Of a stretch of DNA of 7,442 nucleotides, positions 1-6,478 are shown in pieces (position 1 is the stretch's first letter; each line of letters opens with the position of its first letter). The position numbers were made by a program, and so were the translations under genes. The stretch comes from Alphaproteobacteria bacterium. GTDB taxonomy: Bacteria; Pseudomonadota; Alphaproteobacteria; UBA8366. The stretch spans positions 1 through 7,442 of the forward strand of contig JABJCS010000770.1 in NCBI GenBank assembly GCA_018665505.1. The letters run 5' to 3'. A model generated the notes under the pieces. The model was not told where the DNA came from. It saw nothing but the letters and a program-made list of their open reading frames with translations, and ran no database searches.

Positions 1-836
1 ACTTCTTCTTGGTCTTCCGGCACGTAGAAATACGATCCCGGACAGAAGTCGTAACCGAGGTCACCCAGCAGCCGGCGTTGTCGCGGCGTACACTCCTTGG
101 CCACGTCGGGCACCTGACCCAAGTCGTAGCTGCGCACGAACATTTGGCAATAGTTATAGAGCAGTGTCTTGCGCCCTTTGCCGGAACCGTTCGGAGCTGG
201 GCCATGCCAGAGCGAATGGGAGAAGAGATAACAATCCCCGGCTTTGCCGTCGAGTTGCACAGCACCCGGTGTGTGCGGTGTCAGCTCCACATTGTCTTCC
301 GGGAAGGGTCGCAGGTGGCTGCCGGGGAAGACCGTGAAATTACCGCTATCGGCACCGTCGACATCGGAGAGGAGGTACATCACCTTCATCGCAATCGGGC
401 GGCTGGTCTCGGTCACGCGGATGCGGCGCAAACCTTCGCCACCGTCGGTGTGGGTGTATCCGGGGAACTGATCCGTGGAGGCCCGCACGATGGCCTGCGA
501 CATGCTGAACAAAATATACGGGCCCATAATATCCACGACGAGGTCGAAGATCTCCGGGCGGTCGATCAAATCCCGGAATGCCTTGTGATAGGGCAGCAGA
601 TCGCGGCGATCCATGAATCCGTCGGGATTGAGGTCGTCCGCATGGTCGATCCAACCGTAGTGGCCGCGCGGCAATTCGCCGGGCCGTGGCTCATAGCCCG
701 GCTGTTTGCGGACTTCGTCGAGCTCATCGCTGAAAAACGCGACCTCGTCCGGATTAAGGGCCCCTTTCAGAATAATATATCCGTCCGTGGCCCACTGAAT
801 CCGTTGTTCTTCGGTCAGGGTTCGCATATTGCGCAT
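1..836 (-). CDS. Phytanoyl-CoA dioxygenase (PhyH) family protein, C-terminus beyond window
   Basis: Reading the minus strand from the ATG at 836 gives 278 open codons before the window edge, so the C-terminus is missing. The family consists of cytoplasmic Fe(II)/2-oxoglutarate oxygenases that hydroxylate varied small molecules. The metal triad is visible: H129 and D131 in GYTHTDGGE, and distal H211 in SHSLWHGPAPN. R222, in GKGRKTLLYNY, is the likely 2-oxoglutarate-binding arginine. The segment GNFTVFPGSHLRPFP (about 166-180) is also typical of PhyH proteins. Start choice: ATG 836 has GGGAG (844-848) seven bases upstream; a second in-frame ATG at 827 is possible. The gene lies 76 bases downstream of the cyclase-family gene on the same strand, so co-transcription is likely. 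The substrate cannot be read from sequence. A long plus-strand ORF over this region is a shadow. Family assignment is firm; specificity is unknown. Confidence 0.9.
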   Translation of the reverse strand, partial: MRNMRTLTEEQRIQWATDGYIILKGALNPDEVAFFSDELDEVRKQPGYEPRPGELPRGHYGWIDHADDLNPDGFMDRRDLLPYHKAFRDLIDRPEIFDLVVDIMGPYILFSMSQAIVRASTDQFPGYTHTDGGEGLRRIRVTETSRPIAMKVMYLLSDVDGADSGNFTVFPGSHLRPFPEDNVELTPHTPGAVQLDGKAGDCYLFSHSLWHGPAPNGSGKGRKTLLYNYCQMFVRSYDLGQVPDVAKECTPRQRRLLGDLGYDFCPGSYFYVPEDQEE

Positions 837-912
837 CCGACAGCTCCCGATGTCATTCGTTTCAACTAACAAATTAGCGCGAACTTGTCGGAAGTCAGCG
901 GTATGGAATGTG

Positions 913-1815
913 TCAGATAATCGCGACCGGCATGACCGGTGAGCCGGTGGCACCTTTGAATTTCACCGGCAACAGGATGAAACAAAAGGTCGAGACGCCG
1001 TCCCGCACCAAGTTTTCCGTCACCAGATTCTCGATCAGGTAGACGCCGCACTCGACCAGCGCATGCTGGTGGACCGGCATCATTACTTTCGGATGCTCGG
1101 TGCCGGGCAGGACTTCAACCGCCATGTTATCGCACGCGATGGCGAGCACGTCCTGGCTTGTCAGCCATTGGGCGGCGGGCAGGTCCACGCCGGGTTCACC
1201 CGCGACATATCTATCATTATCGGTCATGAAGAATCGGCCCCATCCCGTATGGATGCAGACCGCGTCGCCCGGCCGTAATTCCACATCGGCTTGCTCCAGC
1301 GCACGTTGCAGATCGTCGCGTCCGACCGCTCGGCCCGCATCCAAATATTCGCCGCCGTCCAATCTGGAGACATCGATGCAAACGCCGCGGGTGATCATCG
1401 GGGGCGCATGTTCAATGCCGAGATTGTGCAATCCGAAATCGCCGACCTCGTCATCGGCGCTGCGGCCGCCATACATCTGGTCGCCTTTGGTGAAGTGACC
1501 GAGGGCGTCAATATGCGTGCCCACATGGACGGTCATCTCGATCCGTTCCAGATTGGAGCCGGCGTCATTTTCCGCCCCCATTTCCTGTCGGCGCTTGATA
1601 CCGTTGGCAGCGGTCGAACCCGAATGGATAACATAGGGCGACTGCACCGGTTGGATTCGCGGCGCTCCCATCTCGATCACTTGGCTGAGATCGTAAGTTC
1701 GGCCTTCCTTCACGAGAGCGAGGGAGGTCACGGTATGTTCAGGTGTCAGCAGATTTGCGGCACCTAATTGGTCGCCTGCGCCCCAGCGGGCATGATCGTG
1801 TATGCAATTCGTCAT
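913..1815 (-). CDS. Cyclase family / kynurenine-formamidase-like metal-dependent hydrolase
   Basis: This 300-residue protein belongs to the cyclase/KynB-like fold (PF04199 type). Members are metal-dependent hydrolases acting on amides, lactones or cyclic compounds, kynurenine formamidase being the best known. The diagnostic HxGTHxDxxxH metal site is intact at residues 97-107 (HVGTHIDALGH: H97, H101, D103, H107). Other typical features are the N-terminal WGAGDQLGAANLL (11-23), GVCIDVSRL (144-152), IHTGWG (188-193) and a late HALVECGVYLIENL (251-264). Start choice: the frame stays open to 1854, but the ATG at 1815 is preferred. It has AGGGAG nine bases upstream (1825-1830), and the WGAGD motif then falls at its usual distance from the N-terminus. 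No signal peptide is seen, so it is probably cytoplasmic. No other tryptophan-degradation gene is present, so naming it kynB is not justified. Pairing with the dioxygenase suggests a small catabolic operon. Confidence 0.9.
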   Translation of the reverse strand: MTNCIHDHARWGAGDQLGAANLLTPEHTVTSLALVKEGRTYDLSQVIEMGAPRIQPVQSPYVIHSGSTAANGIKRRQEMGAENDAGSNLERIEMTVHVGTHIDALGHFTKGDQMYGGRSADDEVGDFGLHNLGIEHAPPMITRGVCIDVSRLDGGEYLDAGRAVGRDDLQRALEQADVELRPGDAVCIHTGWGRFFMTDNDRYVAGEPGVDLPAAQWLTSQDVLAIACDNMAVEVLPGTEHPKVMMPVHQHALVECGVYLIENLVTENLVRDGVSTFCFILLPVKFKGATGSPVMPVAII

Positions 1816-1967
1816 CTCTTCACACTCCCTCTTCGCCAGACCTACAGTAAGCATAGGTGGGGTAGTTGGAATTCCGACGGTGTTTCAAGTTCGGGGTTTC
1901 GCTTCAATCCGGCGGCGGATAATGTGCGGTCGTCCGACGGGTAGGGGAAACGAAAGTTCGAGGCAAT
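1816..1967. promoter_or_regulatory. Divergent intergenic region between the cyclase-family and STAS genes
   Basis: These 152 bases separate two divergently transcribed units and must hold the promoters of both. On the plus strand, GATAAT at 1918-1923 matches the sigma-70 -10 consensus in five of six bases, but no good -35 lies at the right distance, so the promoter call is tentative. GAGG at 1960-1963, four bases before the ATG at 1968, is the likely ribosome binding site of the STAS gene. I found no convincing operator. The short palindrome GGAATTCC at 1868-1875 is too short to interpret. Confidence 0.4.
1825..1830 (-). promoter_or_regulatory. Ribosome binding site deciding the cyclase-family start
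   Basis: On the minus strand this reads AGGGAG, nine bases before the ATG at 1815. It favours that start over the in-frame ATG at 1854, 13 codons further upstream. Confidence 0.6.
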
Positions 1968-2306
1968 ATGTTCGAATGGCAGTTGGACGATAGAGATGGT
2001 GCCCTGGTCGCAGTGCCCAGTGGCGCGATTGATCATGAAACGGCAGATGCGTTTCAAACAGCATTGGCGGCGGCGTTGGCTGGCGCCGTGCCGGACAGTC
2101 GCTTGATCGTCGATCTCGGTCGTGTGGAATATATGTCGAGTGTCGGCCTGCGGGTCTTGATGCGTGTGTCGAAGGACTCGCGAGCGGCGAAGGTTGCGAT
2201 TCACATCGCGGGCCTCAATGAAACAATGGCGGAAATTTTTAAGATCAGCCGATTCGATAAGATTTTTCCAGTCCATGAGACAGTCGACGCCGCGCTCGCG
2301 GCCTGA
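1968..2306 (+). CDS. STAS-domain protein, anti-sigma factor antagonist-like (RsbV/SpoIIAA type)
   Basis: The 112-residue protein is a single STAS domain of the usual length for RsbV/SpoIIAA proteins. In partner switching, such a protein binds an RsbW-like kinase when unphosphorylated and releases it when a conserved serine is phosphorylated. The core signature is LIVDLGRVEYMSSVGLRVL (46-64). By alignment from memory with SpoIIAA, S58 is the likely phospho-acceptor; S57 stands where many homologues have Asp. The C-terminal FDKIFPVHETVDAALAA (96-112) is the typical closing helix. It is cytoplasmic, with no signal or membrane segment. It is followed after 14 bases by the MBL hydrolase gene and then by a SpoIIE-type phosphatase, the natural enzyme to dephosphorylate S58. 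A matching HATPase lies at 6479-6889. The domain call is firm; the partner assignment is inferred from context. Confidence 0.92.
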   Translation: MFEWQLDDRDGALVAVPSGAIDHETADAFQTALAAALAGAVPDSRLIVDLGRVEYMSSVGLRVLMRVSKDSRAAKVAIHIAGLNETMAEIFKISRFDKIFPVHETVDAALAA

Positions 2307-2307
2307 C

Positions 2308-2312
2308 GGGAG
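2308..2312 (+). promoter_or_regulatory. Ribosome binding site supporting the GTG start of the first MBL gene
   Basis: GGGAG lies immediately after the STAS stop codon and eight bases before the GTG at 2321. The paralogue at 6983 begins with ATG at the homologous position (two codons before VRFWGTRG), which independently supports this start. Confidence 0.6.
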
Positions 2313-2320
2313 AGCGTGCG

Positions 2321-3280
2321 GTGCAAGTGAGATTCTGGGGAACACGTGGCTCGGTTCCGACATCTATTACCGCGCAAGACGTACAGGATAAACTCATCGC
2401 GGCATTGCTGGCCGCTAATGGTCGGAAGTTCGCCGATGCTAATGAAGCGAAAGCTTTTACCGAATCGGAATTGAGCTTCGCTCAACGCGGGACCTATGGC
2501 GGGTCCAGTTCTTGTGTCGAGATGGACGCGGGTGACGGAGATTTCGTGGTCTGCGACATGGGCTCCGGTTTCCGCGCTTTCGGGATCGATGCCTTCCAGC
2601 GGATTGCGGCGGGGCGACCTAAGGTTTTCAATATATTTCTCTCGCATCTGCATTGGGACCATATCTTGGGATTCCCGTTCTTCGGACCGGCTTACGATCC
2701 AGAGACAACGATCCGGTTCTATGGCGGCCACAAGGAGATGGAGGTGGCCTTGCGCCGCCAACAGGAGACGATCTCCTTTCCTGTCCCGTTCGACTTCATG
2801 AGCGCCAATATCGAGTTTCATCCCCTGGAGCCGGGGAAGGCCTATGACATTGCCGGCTATTTGGTTCGGATCATCCGCCAGTATCACGATAACGATTCAT
2901 ACGGTTACCGCTTCGAACGAGATGGGAAATGCACTGTCTACAGTACCGATTCCGAGCACAATGACGAAGACGTTGAAGCGGACCGGGCCTTTGTCGAATT
3001 TTTCGATAAGGCCGATCTCGTCATTTTCGACACGATGTATACGCTCGCTGAATCGCTGACGATGAAGGAAGATTGGGGGCATTCGAGCGGCATGATCGCG
3101 GTTGATATGTGTCACCGCGCGGCCGTGAAACGCTTGGCGATGTTCCATCACGAACCGATCTTCGACGACGCGGTCTTGGAGGAGCATCACCAGGACACCG
3201 CGCGTTACGAGGAGTTGATGCGCGGCGAGAACGAGCTGGAAGTCTTATGCGCTTATGACGGACTCGAAGTCGATCTCTAA
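2321..3280 (+). CDS. MBL-fold metallohydrolase (COG1235/PhnP-like), copy 1, complete
   Basis: A 319-residue cytoplasmic metallo-beta-lactamase-fold hydrolase starting at GTG. The N-terminus VRFWGTRGSVPT (3-14) is typical of the broad phosphodiesterase-like MBL family related to PhnP and RNase Z. Metal ligands appear complete: SHLHWDH (108-114; H109, H111, D113, H114), H189 in QYHDND, D210 in YSTDSEHND, H254 in DWGHSSG, and H276 or H277 in MFHHEP. Residues 15-57 form an Ala- and charge-rich, probably helical segment between the first strand and GTYGGSSSCVE; in the simplest members I recall, this linker is much shorter. The substrate is unknown; a phosphodiester or cyclic nucleotide is a family-based guess. 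The gene lies 14 bases after the STAS gene and its last 26 bases overlap the CHASE2-SpoIIE gene in another frame, so translational coupling is likely. A paralogue follows at 6983. Confidence 0.9.
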   Translation: MQVRFWGTRGSVPTSITAQDVQDKLIAALLAANGRKFADANEAKAFTESELSFAQRGTYGGSSSCVEMDAGDGDFVVCDMGSGFRAFGIDAFQRIAAGRPKVFNIFLSHLHWDHILGFPFFGPAYDPETTIRFYGGHKEMEVALRRQQETISFPVPFDFMSANIEFHPLEPGKAYDIAGYLVRIIRQYHDNDSYGYRFERDGKCTVYSTDSEHNDEDVEADRAFVEFFDKADLVIFDTMYTLAESLTMKEDWGHSSGMIAVDMCHRAAVKRLAMFHHEPIFDDAVLEEHHQDTARYEELMRGENELEVLCAYDGLEVDL

Positions 3281-5357
3281 CCGACAACCGGCGGGCCACG
3301 GTCTGGGACCCGATATCCACCGCAAGGTTCGATATTGGGGTGCGGGCGGGTTGCTGTTGTTTATCGCATTGGCCGGCGGTCTCGATTTCGAGCGGTTGCG
3401 CAACGACATCTTCGATCTCTATCAGCGTTGGTCGCCGCGACAGGTCGAGACATTGCCCGCGCGATTGGTGGAGATCGACGAAGCGAGCTTGCGCGAGATC
3501 GGCGCTTGGCCTTGGCCGCGCACGGTTTTGGCGGCATTAGCTAAAGCCGCTGTTGACCGTGGGGCGGTCGCTGTTGGCTTCGATATGATTTTTCCAGAAC
3601 CCGATCGGCACGCGCCCCAAAGTTTCGCCGCGCGGCACCCGGAAATCCCGGACGCGATTGCGCGGGAGATATTCGGATTGGCGGATCCGGATGCGATTTT
3701 TGCTACCGCCATCGGGCGCTTGCCGATCGTGCTCAGTCGATCCGGCACTGCCGTGGGAAGCGATGCCGCGGATCTGCCCATCGAAGCTGTCTTCACCGGC
3801 GGCAAAGTCACCGGACTGCTTTCCTTCAAATCGGCTATTTCGAATATACCTGAACTTGATGAGGTCGCGCTCGGGCAAGCGTCGATCAACGGCCCGCCGG
3901 ACTCCGATGGGGTCATTCGGCGCGTACCCCTCGTCGTCGAGATTGCCGGAAGGCCGACACCAAGTCTCTCGTTGGAGTTATTGCGGGTCGCGAGCGGCGT
4001 CGACGAAATCTCGTTGCTGGCGCCGGATGGAATCCTAAGGGCCGTTCGATTGGCGGATCAAACGATTCCGGTCGATCCTGATGGTAGGATGCGGCTCCAC
4101 TTCTCGCGGGCGCTTGAGAGTCGCACGGTTTCTGCGGCGGATGTGCTCGCCGGTCGGGTCGGGAAGGATGTTTTCAAGAGCAGCGTCGTCATTATCAGTG
4201 CCGCGGCGCTTGGCCTCGAGGATGTCGTTGCGACCCCGCTTGTCTCTGAAAGTTTTGGCGCTGATGTTCATGCGCAAGCGATCGAGAATATTCTATCTGA
4301 AGCCTGGCTCAAGCGTCCGAGTTGGGCACCGCGTGCAGAATGGGGTGTCGCAATAATGTTGGCGCTTATGGCCATCGCGGCTATCCCGTTTGCCTCGCCG
4401 CAGCAATCAACCGGTGTCGTCTTGGTGGTGGGCGGTGGCATTGTCGCCCTGAGCTACGGGTTGTTCGCACAGGGTAGTTACTTAATCGATCCGGCTGTCC
4501 CGGTGGCCGGCGGTGGATTGACGTCGCTCTTCGCTCTTGTGGGCCAGTTGGTCGAGACTGAGAAGGCGCGGGCTCGGCTCCGTGATGCTTTGGTGGAAGA
4601 GCGGATAACGTCAGCAAAACTCGCGGGCGAACTGGAAGCGGCGCGAGAAATTCAGCTTGGCATGCTACCTGATCAAGCCACGCTTGACGCGTTGCCCGAA
4701 GCCGTCGAACTGCGCGCTTATCTGGAACCGGCGAAGGCGGTCGGCGGGGACCTTTACGACGCATTTATGATCGATGAACGCTGGCTTTATTTCATTGTCG
4801 GCGATGTTACGGGAAAAGGCGTTCCGGCGTCCCTGTTCATGGCCTTGGCGAAAGCGTTAAGCAAAAGTGTGATTCTTCGGTATGGCGAGGATTTGGAAGA
4901 AGCGGTGATGGCCGCGAACGAAGAAATTTCGCGCGAGAATTCAGCGGAGCTTTTTGTGACAGCTCTAATAGGTTTACTCGATATTGAAACAGGCGAAGTT
5001 AGGCTGTGCAATGCCGGGCATGACAATCCACTGATCTTGCGCGGCGATGGTTCGATCGAGGAGTTTGAGATGGAGGGAGGCCCGCCGCTGTGCGTCTTCG
5101 AGGGGTTTCCGTATCCGTTGGAGACTTGCCACCTGATGCCGGGCGAGACCATGGTGGTTTTGACCGATGGGGTGACAGAGGCGAAGAGCCCGGCCGACGA
5201 ACTTTTCGGTCACACCCGGGTGTTGGACGTCCTGCGGCAACGGCCCGAGAGTGAGCGGCAAGTCGTCGACGGCTTGGTGGCCGCGGTGCACGCTTTCGAA
5301 GTCGATGGTGAAGCGACAGACGACCTCACGATCATGGTGCTAACCTATCGCGGATAG
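3255..5357 (+). CDS. CHASE2 sensor with C-terminal SpoIIE/PP2C serine phosphatase
   Basis: A 700-residue membrane receptor phosphatase. In order: cytoplasmic N-terminus; TM1 (about 27-43); periplasmic CHASE2 domain (about 45-355) with DFERLRNDIFDLYQR (44-58), an ARLVEIDEASL strand (69-79), WPWPR (85-89) and GFDMIFPEPD (108-117); three hydrophobic segments (about 363-381, 386-406, 411-432); a charged coiled-coil linker (433-468) ending AAREIQLGMLP; and a SpoIIE/PP2C domain (about 488-698). The metal-binding acidic residues are present: D499 and D502 (GGDLYD), D517 (GDVTGKG), D638 (LTDGVTEA) and D690 (TDDLT), so it should be active. Its expected substrate is the phosphorylated STAS protein encoded two genes upstream, making it an RsbU-like activator driven by a periplasmic cue. 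It overlaps the preceding gene by 26 bases. A GGAAG (3239-3243) eleven bases upstream of the ATG is only a fair ribosome binding site. Confidence 0.93.
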   Translation: MTDSKSISNRQPAGHGLGPDIHRKVRYWGAGGLLLFIALAGGLDFERLRNDIFDLYQRWSPRQVETLPARLVEIDEASLREIGAWPWPRTVLAALAKAAVDRGAVAVGFDMIFPEPDRHAPQSFAARHPEIPDAIAREIFGLADPDAIFATAIGRLPIVLSRSGTAVGSDAADLPIEAVFTGGKVTGLLSFKSAISNIPELDEVALGQASINGPPDSDGVIRRVPLVVEIAGRPTPSLSLELLRVASGVDEISLLAPDGILRAVRLADQTIPVDPDGRMRLHFSRALESRTVSAADVLAGRVGKDVFKSSVVIISAAALGLEDVVATPLVSESFGADVHAQAIENILSEAWLKRPSWAPRAEWGVAIMLALMAIAAIPFASPQQSTGVVLVVGGGIVALSYGLFAQGSYLIDPAVPVAGGGLTSLFALVGQLVETEKARARLRDALVEERITSAKLAGELEAAREIQLGMLPDQATLDALPEAVELRAYLEPAKAVGGDLYDAFMIDERWLYFIVGDVTGKGVPASLFMALAKALSKSVILRYGEDLEEAVMAANEEISRENSAELFVTALIGLLDIETGEVRLCNAGHDNPLILRGDGSIEEFEMEGGPPLCVFEGFPYPLETCHLMPGETMVVLTDGVTEAKSPADELFGHTRVLDVLRQRPESERQVVDGLVAAVHAFEVDGEATDDLTIMVLTYRG

Positions 5358-5364
5358 CGGGATG

Positions 5365-5967
5365 TTAACGAACAGTCACCACCACTCGCTGATTTTTCGC
5401 ATGCCGCGTTCGATCAGGCGTCTTTACGAGTAACTCGCGCTCGCCGCGGCCGACGGCTCTCACCAATCCCGGCTCCAGGCCCCGGTCGATCAACAGACGG
5501 CGAATTTCCTCAGCTCGCTTTTTCGACAATCGATCGTTATTGCGCTGGGAGCCCAACGTGTCCGTATGGCCGGTGACCTGGACATCCGCTCCGGGGCGTT
5601 TTCCCACATCCGCAAACAAAGCCTTGAGGGACGGTGCAGATTTCGGCGTCAGTTTCACGGTGCCTTCCCGGAAATACAAAATGTAATTTTTAGGCGCCGC
5701 CGGCAGATGTTGAATCAAAGCGCCAAATTGTTTCTCGATTTGGGCGGGTGCGACCGCATCCGATTTATGAACGGTGTTGCCCGAGACATGAACTTCCGTG
5801 TGATGGCGGTTGATGACGTGATGGGTCCCGCCCTTACTATCCAAAAGGGCGACCGCGCCGGAGGACGAGCCGTCATCCTGCGGCAACAGGAAGACCTTGT
5901 CCCGACTGCCGCAGGCACTCACCAATAGGGCGACAGCGACGATCAGTGCTGATTGACGGAACCTCAT
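5365..5967 (-). CDS. OmpA-family peptidoglycan-binding lipoprotein
   Basis: A 200-residue lipoprotein. The N-terminus has a basic-hydrophobic signal and a lipobox LVSAC, with lipidated C19. The next residue is Gly rather than Asp, so outer-membrane sorting is expected. Residues 25-65 are beta-rich and His-rich (THHVINRHHTEVHV, 48-61), of unknown role, beginning with a VFLLPQDDG motif that I recall from OmpA proteins in FecR/CHASE2 loci. The C-terminal OmpA domain (about 95-200) carries VTGHTDTLGS (131-140), LSKKRAEEIRRLL (147-159) and NQRVVVTV. D136 and R151 are 15 residues apart, the same spacing as D271/R286 of E. coli OmpA that bind diaminopimelate, so peptidoglycan binding is probable. 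The gene start overlaps the FecR stop by four bases (ATGA). Its stop is seven bases from the stop of the convergent CHASE2-SpoIIE gene. Confidence 0.92.
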   Translation of the reverse strand: MRFRQSALIVAVALLVSACGSRDKVFLLPQDDGSSSGAVALLDSKGGTHHVINRHHTEVHVSGNTVHKSDAVAPAQIEKQFGALIQHLPAAPKNYILYFREGTVKLTPKSAPSLKALFADVGKRPGADVQVTGHTDTLGSQRNNDRLSKKRAEEIRRLLIDRGLEPGLVRAVGRGERELLVKTPDRTRHAKNQRVVVTVR

Positions 5968-6401
5968 TGGCCGACCTCCACCACGAATTTCGTACCGCGC
6001 ACACCCAGGATCGATGTCGGTGTGCGCACCCGCATAGCATCCGGCGTTTGCTTGGCGATCTGGCCCGAAACGATGCCCAATGTGCCGCGCTCGACCCGGC
6101 TGACGAATTTCCCTTCATGGGTCGTGGCGTTAAACTCGAATGTCTCAAGCACGATGCGGCTGTTCGGCCCGGCGGAAAATCGGCTGTTGTCGATGAACGT
6201 CACGCTGACTCGGCTCTTGTCGCCGGTCACGAGCACGTCTTGTTTATCGAGCACCAGACCGGGTTTTGCGGCCATCGGTGTTCCGGCGCGCTCCACAGTT
6301 ACCGATCCTGTAACGCGTTTGACACGGCCGATATCCGCGAGCGAAGGCGCAGCCATTAAGAGCACCGTCAATGCCGAGACGATGGCGAGATATTTTTGCA
6401 T
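5964..6401 (-). CDS. Secreted FecR-domain protein
   Basis: A 145-residue protein with an N-terminal signal peptide (about 1-22, cleavage probable after SLA). The rest is one FecR domain (about 24-143): IGRVKRVTGSVTVERAG (24-40), a VLDKQDVLVTGDKSRVSVTF strand pair (50-69), and the classic C-terminal motif TPTSILGVRGTKFVVEV (128-144). It is not the classic iron-dicitrate FecR: it lacks an N-terminal cytoplasmic anti-sigma region and a lasting membrane anchor, and no sigma factor or TonB receptor gene adjoins it. It should reside free in the periplasm. It is the first gene of a two-gene unit with the OmpA-like lipoprotein. From memory, FecR-domain proteins are often found next to CHASE2 receptors, so a role in the CHASE2 signalling path is plausible but inferred. 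The ribosome binding site is weak (AGGA, twelve bases upstream). Confidence 0.9.
   Translation of the reverse strand: MQKYLAIVSALTVLLMAAPSLADIGRVKRVTGSVTVERAGTPMAAKPGLVLDKQDVLVTGDKSRVSVTFIDNSRFSAGPNSRIVLETFEFNATTHEGKFVSRVERGTLGIVSGQIAKQTPDAMRVRTPTSILGVRGTKFVVEVGQ
5975..5979 (-). promoter_or_regulatory. Strong internal ribosome binding site for the OmpA-like lipoprotein gene
   Basis: On the minus strand this reads GGAGG, seven bases before the ATG at 5967. It lies inside the end of the FecR-domain gene. Together with the ATGA stop/start overlap it fixes the lipoprotein start and indicates coupled translation from one transcript. Confidence 0.75.
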
Positions 6402-6478
6402 GAATACGGTTTGTCCTATTGGTCATCCCCTGTAGATTCTTAATCGGCTGGGGGGTGTAGCACAATGGAGTTCGGTGA
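6402..6478. promoter_or_regulatory. Divergent promoter region between the FecR and HATPase genes
   Basis: These 77 bases separate two divergent units. A possible plus-strand sigma-70-type pair is TTGTCC (6411-6416) and TAGATT (6433-6438) with a 16-base spacer, each matching four of six consensus positions. On the minus strand only weak candidates exist, for example TTGTGC with a distant AAGAAT. No clear operator or inverted repeat was seen. Confidence 0.35.
6467..6470 (+). promoter_or_regulatory. Ribosome binding site deciding the GTG start of the HATPase gene
   Basis: GGAG lies eight bases before the GTG at 6479. An in-frame TGA at 6476-6478 stands directly before that GTG, so no longer start is possible in this frame. 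Confidence 0.6.

Noticed and set aside
9..869. Long plus-strand ORF (286 codons)
   Set aside because: It is the antisense shadow of the PhyH-family gene. The minus strand carries a recognisable protein with the complete metal triad, while the plus-strand product has no recognisable motif.
836..892. Inverted repeat TCCGACA / TGTCGGA around the gap before the PhyH gene
   Set aside because: The arms are seven bases long and 43 bases apart; this is weak and could be chance.
1100..1767. Plus-strand ORFs inside the cyclase-family gene
   Set aside because: They are shadows in other frames of a gene whose HxGTHxDxxxH site is intact on the minus strand.
1855..1967. EcfG-type general stress promoter (GGAAC and CGTT elements) upstream of the STAS gene
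   Set aside because: I looked because partner switching often links to stress sigma factors, but no correctly spaced pair of elements is present.
2201..2887. Minus-strand ORF of 228 codons
   Set aside because: It lies antisense to the STAS and MBL genes, both of which have clear family motifs; its own product resembles nothing I recognise.
5345..5357. Small palindrome as a rho-independent terminator
   Set aside because: The stem is only five base pairs and no T-run follows on either strand, so it does not meet the usual pattern.
5964..6401. Classic FecR iron-dicitrate anti-sigma regulator
   Set aside because: The protein has a cleavable signal peptide and only the periplasmic FecR domain; no FecI-like sigma factor or TonB receptor gene is adjacent.
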